In this document: positions 10,671 through 21,621 of the stretch, piece by piece
How the letters are laid out: every line of letters starts with the position of its first letter
Position numbering within the stretch: position 1 is the stretch's first letter
NCBI RefSeq assembly: GCF_964019385.1
Contig: NC_088645.1
Location: 20,467,158-20,531,157 of the forward strand
Direction of reading: 5' to 3'
Length of the DNA: 64,000 nt
DNA from: Sycon ciliatum
Taxonomy: Eukaryota > Porifera > Calcarea > Leucosolenida > Sycettidae
Position numbers and translations under genes: made by a program
Notes under the pieces: model-generated
Database searches by the model: none
Seen by the model: the letters and a program-made list of their open reading frames with translations, nothing else
Told to the model about the DNA's origin: nothing

Positions 10671-11438
10671 GAGAGAGCTTGGAAGCTCAGGGCCCTGCGC
10701 TATGCTTTGTTGCCTAGCTCATCGTGCATGTTGTTAGAACTGATGGAAAAGTTTTTTTCCTTTGATTAGCTACATCATTGTATTGCAAAAACGTTTCAAT
10801 GAGTTACTGAAGTAACGTCTTCTGCATAGCTATGGGACCGGCGCTGACTATGCCGATCACGGGCGTTCTGGAGTCGACGGGATGTCTGTCCTGCCGTTTC
10901 CTGGGACCGGCGCTGACTCTGCCGATCACGGGCATTCGTCTTCTTCTTATTATTATACTGACGGCAACTAACATCCATTCTAATTGCATTTACTCGTCTC
11001 CCTACTTCGTATTTCTCTCCAGAAAATCTCCCCATAAAGCAGGGAGTCGTTTACATAATATGACTTCCTGCTATACATCTACATGACTGTATACACGTTA
11101 TAATTATTATGCTATCGGCCTACATGCGATTCCCGGGCTGTTCGACAGGCGGCCCAGCCAGCCTGCTAGTGGGATCTCGGCCTCGCACACAAATCCGCAC
11201 AAAATGTTACTGCACTGAATGCATTCCCCGATACACTTCGCATATATACTCATTCTCTTGATGGTACCGTACACTTGATGGTACGGGACAGGTACGGGAT
11301 AGCGCCAGACATGCCGATGGCACAAACAAACAAAAATATTGTGGCCAGCTGTCTTTGTTGGTACGGTACGGTACGGGACAGATACAGGATAGCGCCAGGC
11401 GTGACACAAACAAACAAACAAACAAACAAACAGCAAAC
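10671..11438 (+). repeat. Complete S monomer
   Basis: A 768-bp unit with all modules in order: head, GAGTTACTGAAGTAACGTC block, two 69-bp units, ATT tract, hairpin, CTATCGGCCTACATGCGATT block, repeated GGTACGGGACAG motifs and (CAAA)n. Confidence 0.9.
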
Positions 11439-11519
11439 GAGAGAGCTTGGAAGCTCAGGGCCCTACGCTATGCTTTTTTGCCTTGATGACCTAGACAAAA
11501 AAAGCATAGGGATGTTATA

Positions 11520-11765
11520 AATTCTTTAAAAAATTCCTTTTTTGTAAGACATAACATGGGATTCGAACCCGCACTATCGCGCCCTGCATGCATCCTCCGG
11601 TCTTTAAAAAATTCCTTTTTTTAAAGACATAACCTGGGATTCAAACCCGCACTATCGCGCCCTGCATGCATCCCCCGGTCTTTGAAAAATTCCTTTTTTT
11701 TTAAGACATAACCTGGGATTCGAACCCGCTCTATCGCGCCCTGCATGCGTCCCCCGATACACTTC
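11520..11765 (-). repeat. Three tandem copies of about 85-bp tRNA-like (B-box) unit
   Basis: On the minus strand each unit contains GCGGGTTCGAATCCCA (one copy GTTTGAATCCC), which matches the RNA polymerase III B box GGTTCGAATCC. Around it are GGATGCATGCAGGGCGCGAT and a T-rich/A-rich tract. Other copies of the motif are at 12,002 and 21,258 (+), 20,945-20,970 (-), 49,815 (+) and 50,790 (+). No full cloverleaf is seen, so this is a SINE-like fragment. Confidence 0.7.
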
Positions 11766-11783
11766 GCATACATACTAATTCTT

Positions 11784-11957
11784 CCAAGTTGCTTCACATT
11801 ATGATCTTGCATTTGAAAGCCCTATTTGAATATGCATTGTGGCAGCCGTCTTTGCTGGTACGGTACGGTAGGGATATAGGTTGCCACATACAGCTGCCCG
11901 CAATATTCAAATAGGGCTTTCAAACGCAAGATCATAACGTGGAGCAACTTGGAAGAA
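11784..11957. repeat. Fold-back (CTTCCAAGTTGCTTCAC family)
   Basis: The left arm CTTCCAAGTTGCTTCAC...CCTATTTGAATATG is mirrored by CAATATTCAAATAGGGCTTT...GCAACTTGGAAG, with GGTACGGTACGGTAGGG in the loop. The same fold-back occurs at 21,015-21,213 and, reversed, at 49,517-49,775. It is flanked by the B-box units. Confidence 0.85.
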
Positions 11958-12164
11958 TGGGTATGAATGCGAAGTGTATGGGGGAATGCATGTAGGGCGA
12001 TAGTGCGGGTTCGAATCCCAGGATGGAAGAGGCTTGCTTTTGTGGTGCTCGTAGAGCGGATGCAAAATTTGAAGCTCTGCATGTACTCGCGATTCAACAT
12101 TCTCTCAGCTTGTTTGTGAGTCTGCAACTGTAACCCATAGAGTCTGTGACTTGTACTGTGGACT

Positions 12165-13239
12165 ATGGCCACCAATGAGCATGTCGACCTGGCCCTTCTG
12201 ACGTTTGACTGCCTCCAAAATCTGGCCACCCGGAACGGCATCTCGAAATCTGATTCTCTCTCGCGGCCAGACCTGGTAGGAGCACTCCGGAAGGAGGGGA
12301 TTGGGTCCCACCCCATCCTGGAAGGTATGACTGGTATAGGAGATATAACGACTGCCTTAGCCTCATTGTCCACCACAATAATGGATTTAAACAAGGAGAT
12401 GATGGCAACAAGGGGGGGGGGCAGAGACGATGAAATTGCGTCCTTGAAACTTGAGATTCAACAACTCAGGCGGGAAATTGCTGACCTAAGAGACAATAGC
12501 GTACACACCGCAGTACACACACAGCATGCCATGCCACGCGTACACGGGAGCCACACGACCTCTGGCAGCACAGCACAGTACAGCGACGTACTAGCAGGAA
12601 CATCCCAACAACCTGCACGTGCACCCGCTGGACCCTCCAGCTCAAGCCCGCCGGTACACACCCTGTACGGTACACACGCACATGCTGGCAGTGCCAGCCA
12701 GCCCAGTGCACACACTGTACAGCAACCTAGCACTGTCGACTCCGTCTCACAACGTACGCACAGCCCTCAACCCGAATGGCAGGACGTCCAAGCCAGGCGT
12801 TTGCGCAGGGCTCAGCGTTCAAGCACACCCGTAGAAGGCAATACTAATATGCAGACATCCTTGATCACCAAGCGCGAGGAGAAGTCCCGCTACACAAACG
12901 AAACACCCCCCCGCCGGTGGCCATGTTGCTGAGTTGACGGCAGCGCCCCGGGCAAAGCGTAAGGTCTTTTACATAGGGAACGTGCAACCTCACTGCTCCG
13001 CATCATCTATTGCTAAATGGTGCTCCGATCATGGGGTCGACATAGTGCAATGCGTCGTCTATGCATCAGCCTACTTCAGGACTGCATATGCACGCGTGAC
13101 TGTGGAGGCAGCCGACGAGGAGAAAGTAGCCAATAAGGCATTCTGGCCTGACATGCTTTCCCACACCATCCGACCCTGGCGCTTCAAAAGTGACAGCTTT
13201 GGCACCAGCACAAACGATGTCGCAACAGCTAGCCAATGA
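12165..13239 (+). pseudogene. LINE ORF1 protein (coiled coil plus RRM-like), one frameshift
   Basis: ORF1 proteins bind the element RNA and act as nucleic-acid chaperones. The first frame (12,165-12,932, 255 codons) has an N-terminal helical part, a coiled-coil-like segment at about residues 58-110 (LKLEIQQLRREIADLRD), and a long S/T/P/Q/H-rich linker. In the second frame, up to 13,239, the sequence reads KRKVFYIGNVQPHCSASSIA and FRTAYARVTVEAADEEKV, resembling the RNP strands of an RRM-like fold as in other LINE ORF1 proteins. The frames join at a run of seven Cs at 12,906-12,912, so one base gained or lost there explains the break. A sequencing error in the run or a programmed shift are alternatives. 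The stop overlaps the ORF2 start as ATGA, which fits coupled translation. Confidence 0.75.
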
Positions 13240-16184
13240 TGGCCAATTCCCACCTAAATCCACTGGCTCGGCCCTACTACCCGCGCTGCCAGGAAAAGCT
13301 AAACTTGTTCTCCATTAACTGCCGCTCCGTTCTCAACAAATCCGCAGAATTGTCGGCTATTGCCGAGATCCACAGACCTGACATTATCTGCCTCAGTGAA
13401 ACCTGGTTAGCTCCAAGTGTCGCTCTTAGTATCTCTGGATACACCACCTTTCGGCGTGATCGACCTCCTAACGAAAACAAGTCTGGTACCGCCTCCAGGG
13501 GATATGGTGGAGTCGCTATTCTCGTTCGTGATCATCGTTTCAGTTGTATCCAACTTCGCAACGACCTCAGTCGCCCTACCTGTGAAACAGTGTGGGTGGA
13601 GCTTAAACCTTGTTCCGGCTCCCCAAAGCCTATTATTGTCTGTAGTGCCTATCGCCCACCCTCTGCCAAAAGCACAGAGATAAATCACTTCTGTAACATG
13701 CTCACCGATGCCCTGGTCACTATCCCCCTGTCCTCGTACCACGTCATACTGACTGGAGACTTCAACTGTAAGCACCAGCACTGGTGCCCAACTGACTCAA
13801 CGTCCCCCGCGGGAGCTGCGCTCTACCGCCACCTCACCTGCTTCGGACTAGAGCAGCTTGTGAATACCCCAACGCACACAACACCTGCAGGGACCCAGTC
13901 GTGCTTAGACCTTCTCTTCGTCAACAACCCCCAGCTTGCAACGGATATTAACACGACTTGCGCTCTTGGATCCTCGGATCATCTGACCGTGTCATGTCGG
14001 TTCGAGCTCTCACCATCGCCTGGCCAACATCTGCAGCAAGCACCACCAAAACATTTCCCTTACCGCTATCGTCATGTCCCCTCTCACTGCTGGGACTCTC
14101 TTAATTCCGATCTCTCTCCTTGTGACTGGTCATTTCTACGCCCAGGCAATTCCCCAACTGTTGACGACGCAGTCGATCGATTTTCAATCGTCCTGGAACA
14201 AACCTTCCAGCACCACCTCGCTGATTTTTCCACCCATTCTTGTCGGTCAAACACACGCACATCGTCTGTGACATCCAATCCACCCTGGGTGTCGACTGTC
14301 CTCGTATCTGCGGTGAAACGTAAACGAGACCTCTTCAGTGTCAGCCGAAAATTTCCAACACCTGTCAATATGGAGGCCTACCGAGTTCAACGCAACTTTG
14401 TCAAATACCTATCCCGTAAAACCTACCGCTCTTACATCAGCTCCCTCTCTGCAACAATCTCATCACCCAATCGTCCTTCTCTCTATCAGTTCATTCGCAC
14501 CGAGCGTCCCAGTGTCTCTCGCGCCCCAATCCAGTGCTTGATTGATCCTGATGGCAATCGTCAGTCTGAGGCAAAGTCCATTGCGGACACTCTGAACAAA
14601 CAGTTTGTCTCTCCCGGCCTTCCCGACGATCCGAACTGGGTTATCCCGCCCCTGCACCCAGCTCCAGAGCTGCGCGCTCCACTTCTGGAGGTCTTTACAA
14701 CAACTGGTGTGGTCCGCAAACAACTGAAACGTCTTAAGAGCTGCAAGTCTCCTGGAAAAGACGGTATTCCAAATGAAGTCCTTAAACTGCTGGTGCCTTC
14801 CTTGTCGTATCCCCTGTGCTTGCTCTTCAACTTGTCATATCGTGCAGGAGTCTTCCCATCTGCGTGGAAATCTGCTATTGTTGTCCCGATCTTTAAGAAA
14901 GGACAACGCTCCCAAGCTGTTAATTACAGGCCCATCTCCCTCCTACCAACTATATCCAAGGTCTGTGAACGCATCTTCTATGAATCTCTCTACCACCATG
15001 TCACCCCTGCCCTCTCCTCTGCACAATCCGGCTTCTGTCGTGGCGACTCAACTACTTTGCAATTGACACGCTTAATCCAGGATATTTACGGACATCGTGA
15101 CCTGAAGAAGCATGTAGGTCTTGTCTTTTTTGATCTGTCAAAAGCGTTTGATACAGTCTGGCATCGAGGCCTACTTGCAAAGCTTGAGTACATTTTTCTA
15201 GTACGTGGTACAGCTCTGCAGTGGCTGTCGTCATATTTGTCGTCCCGTCATCAAACTGTCCGTGTCTCTGCTTCCTTGTCCGATCCTTTACCTGTAGTGT
15301 CTGGTGTTCCACAGGGGTCCATACTGGGTCCACTCCTTTTCCTAACTTATGTGAACGATCTGCCCTCTCTAGTTCCAGACGTCAGCCTTTTTGCTGATGA
15401 CACTGCACTGTTGTGCTCTGACAGCTCGCCGTCCAACCTCGTTACCTCCATGCAGACCGGCATTAACTCCACCATAGCATGGATGGAAGCTTGGAAGCTG
15501 AGGCCCAACATCGCGAAGACCGAAGCAATGTTCATCAGCCCATCGCCGCCTACTCAGCCGTTGCACTTTCCAGGAGCCAATGCTAACGTTAAAATTGTTC
15601 ATGAACACAAACACCTTGGTGTTATATTCGACAGCCATATGTCCTGGTCCCCACAGGTCCAGTCAGTATGCAAGCGAGCTAGCTCCTCCCTTGGCATGTT
15701 GCAACCTCACTGCCACCATTTAAATGACCATTGCCGAAAATTGTTCTTTACGTCGTATATTCTACCTATATTTGATTACTGTGACACAGCGTGGTGCGGT
15801 CAGTCTCAGGCCCTTGTTCAAACTCTGGAAATACACCAGCGTCTGCTTCTAAAAATCCTGTTTCGCAAAAATCAAACATTCTCCTCCCAACGTCTCTACA
15901 GTTTAGCTTCAGTATCTCCCCTCTTAGAGCGACACCAGCAACATCTTTGCATCCTTGTACACATGATCTTATTAGACCTGGCTCCAAAACACTTTGCTAA
16001 GTATAACTGGTTTGTGTCCACCAGATCAACACGTCATTCCTTTTCATTACCCCGTGCCAATACCTCCCTGTTTCTGAAATCTCCTATCTTCTCTGCGTAC
16101 ACTCTCTGGTCTTCCCTGCCAACTAGCCTTAAAGCATGCACAGACATTAAGGAGTTCAAGCTTCAGCTTCTTCGTCCTAAATAA
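13236..16184 (+). CDS. LINE ORF2: APE-type endonuclease and reverse transcriptase
   Basis: A 982-aa polyprotein that nicks target DNA and copies the element RNA by target-primed reverse transcription. The endonuclease occupies about residues 20-255, with SETW at 54-57, GDFN at 174-177 and SSDH at 246-249, all catalytic positions intact. The reverse transcriptase follows: YRPISLLPTISKVCERI, AQSGFCRGDST, FFDLSKAFD with the motif A aspartate at 633, GVPQGSILGPLLF, and FADD at 719-722. The C-terminal region includes HLGVIFDSHMSW and FDYCDTAWCGQ. No RNase H or CCHC knuckle is seen. The whole frame is open. The start is the ATG overlapping the ORF1 stop. Motif wording fits the Jockey/CR1/L2 group; a finer assignment needs a phylogeny. 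Confidence 0.93.
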   Translation: MMANSHLNPLARPYYPRCQEKLNLFSINCRSVLNKSAELSAIAEIHRPDIICLSETWLAPSVALSISGYTTFRRDRPPNENKSGTASRGYGGVAILVRDHRFSCIQLRNDLSRPTCETVWVELKPCSGSPKPIIVCSAYRPPSAKSTEINHFCNMLTDALVTIPLSSYHVILTGDFNCKHQHWCPTDSTSPAGAALYRHLTCFGLEQLVNTPTHTTPAGTQSCLDLLFVNNPQLATDINTTCALGSSDHLTVSCRFELSPSPGQHLQQAPPKHFPYRYRHVPSHCWDSLNSDLSPCDWSFLRPGNSPTVDDAVDRFSIVLEQTFQHHLADFSTHSCRSNTRTSSVTSNPPWVSTVLVSAVKRKRDLFSVSRKFPTPVNMEAYRVQRNFVKYLSRKTYRSYISSLSATISSPNRPSLYQFIRTERPSVSRAPIQCLIDPDGNRQSEAKSIADTLNKQFVSPGLPDDPNWVIPPLHPAPELRAPLLEVFTTTGVVRKQLKRLKSCKSPGKDGIPNEVLKLLVPSLSYPLCLLFNLSYRAGVFPSAWKSAIVVPIFKKGQRSQAVNYRPISLLPTISKVCERIFYESLYHHVTPALSSAQSGFCRGDSTTLQLTRLIQDIYGHRDLKKHVGLVFFDLSKAFDTVWHRGLLAKLEYIFLVRGTALQWLSSYLSSRHQTVRVSASLSDPLPVVSGVPQGSILGPLLFLTYVNDLPSLVPDVSLFADDTALLCSDSSPSNLVTSMQTGINSTIAWMEAWKLRPNIAKTEAMFISPSPPTQPLHFPGANANVKIVHEHKHLGVIFDSHMSWSPQVQSVCKRASSSLGMLQPHCHHLNDHCRKLFFTSYILPIFDYCDTAWCGQSQALVQTLEIHQRLLLKILFRKNQTFSSQRLYSLASVSPLLERHQQHLCILVHMILLDLAPKHFAKYNWFVSTRSTRHSFSLPRANTSLFLKSPIFSAYTLWSSLPTSLKACTDIKEFKLQLLRPK

Positions 16185-16468
16185 TCTCACCATTTTCGTC
16201 ATGCCTCCCCTTGCAGTACTCTCTTTGTTTCTCTCCTTATTATTCAGTTCGCCGTGGTTGGCTACCACCCGACTTCTCATATATATTGGCAGTCTTCTGA
16301 CGAGCCAGGAGATGTTGAATTAATAATAATAATAATAATAATATGCCTGAAAAAATAGGAGAATTGAAAATTTTATAACATCCCTATGATTTTTTGCCGT
16401 CAGATACGGGATAGCGCCAGGCGTGACACAAACAAACAAACAAACACACAAACAAACAAATACCAAAC

Positions 16469-18015
16469 GAGAGAGCTTGGAAGCTCAGGGCCGTGCGCTA
16501 TGCTTTGTTGCCTAGCTCATCGTGCATGTTGTTAGAACTGATGGAAATGCTTTTTCCTTTGATTAGCTACATCATTGTATTGCAAAAACGTTTCAATGAG
16601 ATACTGAAGTACAAGTAACGTCTTCTGCATAGCTATGGGACCGGCGCTGACTCTGCCGATCACGAGCGTTCTGGAGTCGACGGGATGTCTGTCCTGACGT
16701 TTCCTGGGACCTGCGCTGACTCTGCCGATCACGGGCGTTCTTCTTCTTATTATTATTATACTGACGGTAACTAACATTCATTCTGATTGCATTTACTCGT
16801 TTCCCTACTTCGTTTTTTTCAGAAAATCTCCCCATACAGCAGGGAGTCGTTTACATAATAATTATGACTCTCTTCTATAGATCTACATGACTGTATATAC
16901 GTTATAATTATTATGCTATCGGCCTACATGCGATTCCCGGGCTGGTCGACAGGCGGCCCAGCCAGCCTGCTAGTGGGATCTCGGCCTCGCACACAAATCC
17001 ACACAAAATGTTACTGCACTGAATGCATTCCCCCGATACACCTCGCATATATACTCATTCTCTTGATGGTACCGTACTCTTGATGGTACGGGACAGGTAC
17101 GGGATAGCGCCAGGCATGTCGATGGCAAAAACAAACAAAAATATTGAGGCCAGCTGTCTTTTCTGGTACGGTACAGTATGGGATAGATACGGGATAGCGC
17201 CAGGCGTGACACAAACAAACAAACAAACAAACACCAAACGAGAGAGCTTGGAAGCTCAGGGCCCTGCGCTATGCTTTGTTGCCTAGCTCATCGTGTAGGT
17301 TGTTAGAAGAATGGAAATGCTTTTTTCCTTTGATTAGCTACATCATTGTATTGCAAAAACGTTTCAATGAGTTACTGAAGTAACGTCTTCTGCATATCTA
17401 TGGGACCGGCGCTGACTCTGCCGATCACGGGCGTTCTGGAGTCAACGGGATGTCTGGCCTGACGTTTCCTGGGACCGGCGCTGACTCTGCCGATCACGGG
17501 CGTTCTTCTTCTTATTATTATTGTACTGACCGCAACTAACATCCATTCTGATTGCATTTACTCGTCTTCCTACTTCGTATTTCTTTCCAGAAAATCTCCC
17601 CATACAGCAGGGAGTCGTTTACAGAATATGACACCCTGCTATACATCTACATGACTGTATATACGTTATAATTATTATGCTATCGGCCTATATGCGATTC
17701 CCGGGCTGGTCGACTGGCGGCCCAGCCAGCCAGCTAGTGGGATCTCGGCCTCGCACACAAATCGACACAAAATGTTACTTCACTGAATGCATTCCCCCGA
17801 TACACTTCGCATATATACTCATTCTCTTGATGGTACCGTACTCTTGATGGTACGGGACAGGTAAGGGATAGCGCCAGGCATGTCGATGGCACAAACAAAC
17901 AAAAATATTGTGGCCAGCTGTCTTTGCTGGTACGGTACAGTACGGGACAGATACGGGATAGCGCCAGGCGTGACACAAACAAACAAACAAACAAACAAAC
18001 AAACAAACACCAAAC
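16469..18015 (+). repeat. Two complete S monomers in tandem
   Basis: Units of 771 and 776 bp, head to tail, each with two 69-bp units, an ATT tract, the AGCAGGGAGTC hairpin and a (CAAA)n junction. They differ by scattered substitutions and small indels. They follow the 3' flank of the LINE. Confidence 0.9.
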
Positions 18016-18351
18016 GAGAGAGCTTGGAAGCTCAGGGCCCTACGCTATGCTTTGTTACTTAGCTCATCGTGCATGTTGTGGGAACTGATGGAAATGTTTC
18101 CTGGGACGGCGCTGACTCTGCCGAGCACGTGCGTTCTGGAGTCGACGGGATCTCTCTGCCGACGTTTCCTGTGACCGGCGCTGACTCGCCCGTTCACGCC
18201 TATTTTGGAGACGACGGGATCTCTCTTCCAAAGTATGTTTTTGCTGACGCATCCTATCACCTATTCGGAAACTAACATCCATTCTAATTTCATATCCTCC
18301 TCGTCTCCCTATTTCTTTAAAGAAAGTCTCTCTATACATCAGGGAGTCGTA

Positions 18352-19109
18352 CTGTATTGGCAGCTACCCTAACGGGTCACGTCGCCCACCACCCAAGCAT
18401 GGGTATGATGAGGGACAGTGGCAACAGAAACAAAAAACAGCAAGCAGGGAGAGAAAGCAAGAGAAAGATGGCGATAGTAGTACATCTGGTGTGCGACGTA
18501 TAGAAAAGAGAGATGACAAGAGATGCGCACAAAATAGGAAACAATAATTATTTTTGCAGTTCCGAAACAATCAACCAGGTGATGGAGTGTGGGCACCCGA
18601 AGTTCCACCTGGACTCCACTGGAAGAACATCCCACGCAGGGATATCAGCGATAGGCCAAGCGTTGAAAAACAGCCATGAGGACACATCGTCTAGAAGTCC
18701 ACCGCGCTCGAACTGAAATTGCAGGTTCAAACAATTTCCCACGCGGCGTCAGGCAGCGTAACTCTTCTCCCTGCATCACCATCCATATCCAGCAACCGTC
18801 TCCACTCACAGCTCATGCCTCTGCCACCACTGTACTCCTCCGAGCTTCGCAGTTTGAAACCATTCGGGGGTCAGCTACACCACCGCGAATGGAGAGACGA
18901 GGACGACAACGGTCGTGACTGAAAAGACACTGCCTTGGCGACCGCGTCGCGGAAACCTCGCCCCAGCAAATTCAGAAATACGCCAGGGGCAACTCTGGTG
19001 GAACCAGAGCCACCCCCTTGGCAAGACTAGTAAGAGGAACGACTGAAAACTCAGATAAAACGGAGCTACAAAAAGTGCAACGGTCCCCTTCAAGCACAGT
19101 TGCAACACA
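18352..19109. mobile_element. 758-bp insertion with 12-bp target duplication, content unrecognised
   Basis: CAGGGAGTCGTA occurs immediately before (18,340-18,351) and after (19,110-19,121) the insert. The uninterrupted site is seen in L monomers near 8,752 and 26,946. A 12-bp duplication suggests insertion by a retrotransposition-type mechanism. No poly-A or simple tail is evident. Plus frames such as SLKPFGGQLHHREWRDED look coding-like, and the later part could be a decayed retrocopy of a host gene, but no family is recognised. Confidence 0.6.
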
Positions 19110-19313
19110 CAGGGAGTCGTATACATGTACATAATATTGTGGCCAGCTGTTTGTAGCCAGCTGTGTTTGATGGTAAGGTACGGTACGGGACAGATACGGA
19201 AGCCAGCAAATGGCCAGCTGTGCGATACGGTACGGGACAGATACGGGATAGCGCCAGGCGTGACACAAACAAACAAACAAACAAACAAACAAACATACAA
19301 ACAAACACCGAAT

Positions 19314-19382
19314 TAAAGCTGTGTGGACCCTGGCTAGCGCCAGACGTTACTGAAGTAACGTCTTCTGCATAGCTACGGGAAG
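19314..19382 (+). repeat. 69-bp satellite B, single copy
   Basis: It begins AATTAAAGCTGTGTGGACCC, continues TGGCTAGCGCC, then a palindrome with arms AGACGTTACT and AGTAACGTCT around GA, and ends TCTGCATAGCTACGGG. It sits between a (CAAA)n tail and an L monomer head. Confidence 0.9.
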
Positions 19383-20839
19383 GAGAGAGCTTGGAAGCTC
19401 AGGGCCATACGCTATGCTTTTATGCTTTTTTGCCTAGCTCATCGTACATGTTATAAGAACTGACGGAAATGTCTTTTTCCGTTGATTGGCCACATCACTG
19501 TATTGCAAAAACGCTTCAATCAGTTTGAATATTATGAGTTAGGCAAAAGTATTTGCAGAATTTATTGCGGATTGTTATTTCTCTAATAATCATCTACTTT
19601 TGGTTTGCTCCTTCTTTTCCTTTTTCTCCTTATACTGTAAATCAACAAATTTTGGCCGGTGAGAAATAGAAACCTCTCTAAAGATGCACGTTATTTCCGT
19701 CGTGACGCGCAATTTCACGTCAAGTTTGAAATCGATCGGTATTTTTGCTCTCACATGCATCCATTGCTCGATCATGCATCATTTGCTTCTATGACAAACT
19801 TTGGCCTGCGATTTACTTTGGCCGGTTGGTACCAAGCGGCGAAATCAGCGAAATTAAATCGCCAGCGAAAATTAGTTGATTTTAACACAGTAATCCGATT
19901 TTCTGGCCTTTTTGTAGTAATACATGTACATTGACCTGTTGAGCCAATGACGCCGCCGAATGCATGGTTGCCTGTGGAGCACATTACATAACTTTACAGT
20001 CTCCTAAAATACGTATCCTGTCCGACGGCAAAAGAGGCTGCAGATTTAGTTTTTCTGCGCGTCGACGGGATGTCTGCGACGCGAAAGTTCAGCTCGCGTA
20101 ATTTGGCTCGCACGTCGAAAAATCAACGCGAGTGACCTGCTGCTCACGTCGAAATTTGGACATTACATAACTTTACAGTCTCCTAAAATACGTATCCTGT
20201 CCGACGGCAAAAGAGGCTGCAGATTTAGTTTTTCTGCGCGTCGACGGGATGTCTCTCCTGACGTTTACTGGGACCGGCGATGACTCTGCCGATCACGGCG
20301 TTCTGGACTCGACGGGATGTCTGTCCTGACGTTTCCTGGGACCGGCTTAGACTCTGCCGATCACGGGCGTTCTGGACTCAACGGGATGTCTGTCCTGACG
20401 TTGCCTGGGACCGGCGGACTCTGCCGATCACGGGCGTTCTGGAGTCGACGGGATCTCTCTTCCGACGTTTCCTGTGACAGGCACTGAATCGCTCGTTCAC
20501 GCTTATTTTGGAGACGACGGGATCTCTCTTCCAAAGTATGTATATGCTGACGCATCCTATCACCTTATCGGCGTCTATTCTAATTTAATTTCCTCCTCGT
20601 CTCCCTATTTCTTTCCAAATCCCACTCTAATTCAGGGAGTCGTATGCATAATACGACGAATATTGGTACGGTACGGGACAGATACAGGAGCCCGCAAATA
20701 TTGTGGACAGTTGGTATGTACAATCCTGTGGAGCCTTTGTAGTCACAGATACGGGACAGATACGGGACAGATACGGGATAGCGCCAGGCGTGACACAAAC
20801 AAACAAACAAACAAACACACAACCAAACAAATACCAAAC
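19383..20839 (+). repeat. L monomer, copy 1
   Basis: It contains the head, a 400-bp L-specific segment (CAACAAATTTTGGCCGGTGA, GACGTGACGCGCAATTTCAC-type blocks), two about 180-bp direct repeats starting ACATTACATAACTTTACAGT, four to five 69-bp A units, and the GGTACGGGACAGATAC tail. Copy 2 lies exactly 2,239 bp downstream and is almost identical, implying a recent duplication. Confidence 0.88.
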
Positions 20840-21412
20840 GAGAGAGCTTGGAAGCTCAGGGCCCTGCGCTATGCTTTTTTGCCTTGATGACCTAGACAAA
20901 AAAAAGCATAGGGATGTTTTCTTTTAAAAAATCCTTTTTTTTTAACCTAGGATTCGAACCTGCACTATCGCCCTGCATGCATCCCCCGATACACTTCGTA
21001 TACATACTAATTCTTCCAAGTTGTTTCACATTGTGATCTTGCATTTGAAAGCCCTATTTGAATATGCATTGTGGCCAGCCATCTTTGATGGCACGGTACG
21101 GTAGGGAATAGGTACGGGACAGGTACGATCGAGGGTAATACGACACCGTCTAGCTGCCCGCAATATTCAAATAGGGCTTTCAAACGCAAGATTAACGTGA
21201 AGCAACTTGGAAGAATGGGTATGAATGCGAAGTGTATTGGGGAATGCATGTAGGGCGATAGTGCGGGTTCGAATCCCAGGATATGCCTGAAAAAAAAGGA
21301 GAATTGAAAAATTTATAACATCCTATGCTTTTTTGCCGTCAGATACGGATAGCGCCAGGCGTGACACAAACAAACAAACAAACAAACAAACACACAAACA
21401 AACAAATACCAA
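20840..21412 (+). repeat. Head, B-box units and fold-back without LINE (empty site)
   Basis: This segment repeats the order seen around 11,439-12,024 plus 16,342-16,468: monomer head, minus-strand B-box unit, fold-back (21,015-21,213), plus-strand B-box unit, ATGCCTGAAAA, (CAAA)n. It serves as the paralogous empty site for the LINE. Confidence 0.85.
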
Positions 21413-21621
21413 ATTAAAGCTGTGTGGACCCTGCCTAGCGCCAGACGTTACTGAAGTAACGTCTTCTGCATAGCTACGGGAATTAAAGCTGTGTGGACCC
21501 TGGCTAGCGCCAGACGTTACTGAAGTAACGTCTTCTGCATAGCTACGGGAATTAAAGCTGTGTGGACCCTGGCTAGCGCCAGACGTTACTGAAGTAACGT
21601 CTTCTGCATAGCTACGGGAAG
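21413..21621 (+). repeat. 69-bp satellite B, three tandem copies
   Basis: Three nearly identical 69-bp units; only one CTGCC/CTGGC substitution was noticed. It leads directly into the next L monomer head. Confidence 0.93.

Larger units (their letters stand above)
12025..16341 (+). mobile_element. Nearly intact non-LTR retrotransposon (LINE, Jockey/CR1-like)
   Basis: A 4.3-kb element with a 140-bp 5' region, ORF1 (12,165-13,239, one frameshift), ORF2 (13,236-16,184) and a short 3' region ending in (TAA)n. Its borders are set by comparison with 21,270-21,285, where the same flanks, CGAATCCCAGGA and TATGCCTGAAAA, lie next to each other without the element. It is therefore inserted in one copy of the array, next to a B-box unit. 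Only a few bases could be a target duplication. Intact ORF2 and a single ORF1 indel indicate a young copy. Confidence 0.9.

Noticed and set aside
13407-13781. Antisense frames within LINE ORF2
   Set aside because: Shadow frames of a strongly supported coding sequence.
19659-19934. 91-codon frame conserved between L copies 1 and 2
   Set aside because: The two copies are a recent duplication, so conservation is expected without selection; the frame is broken in copies 3 and 4.
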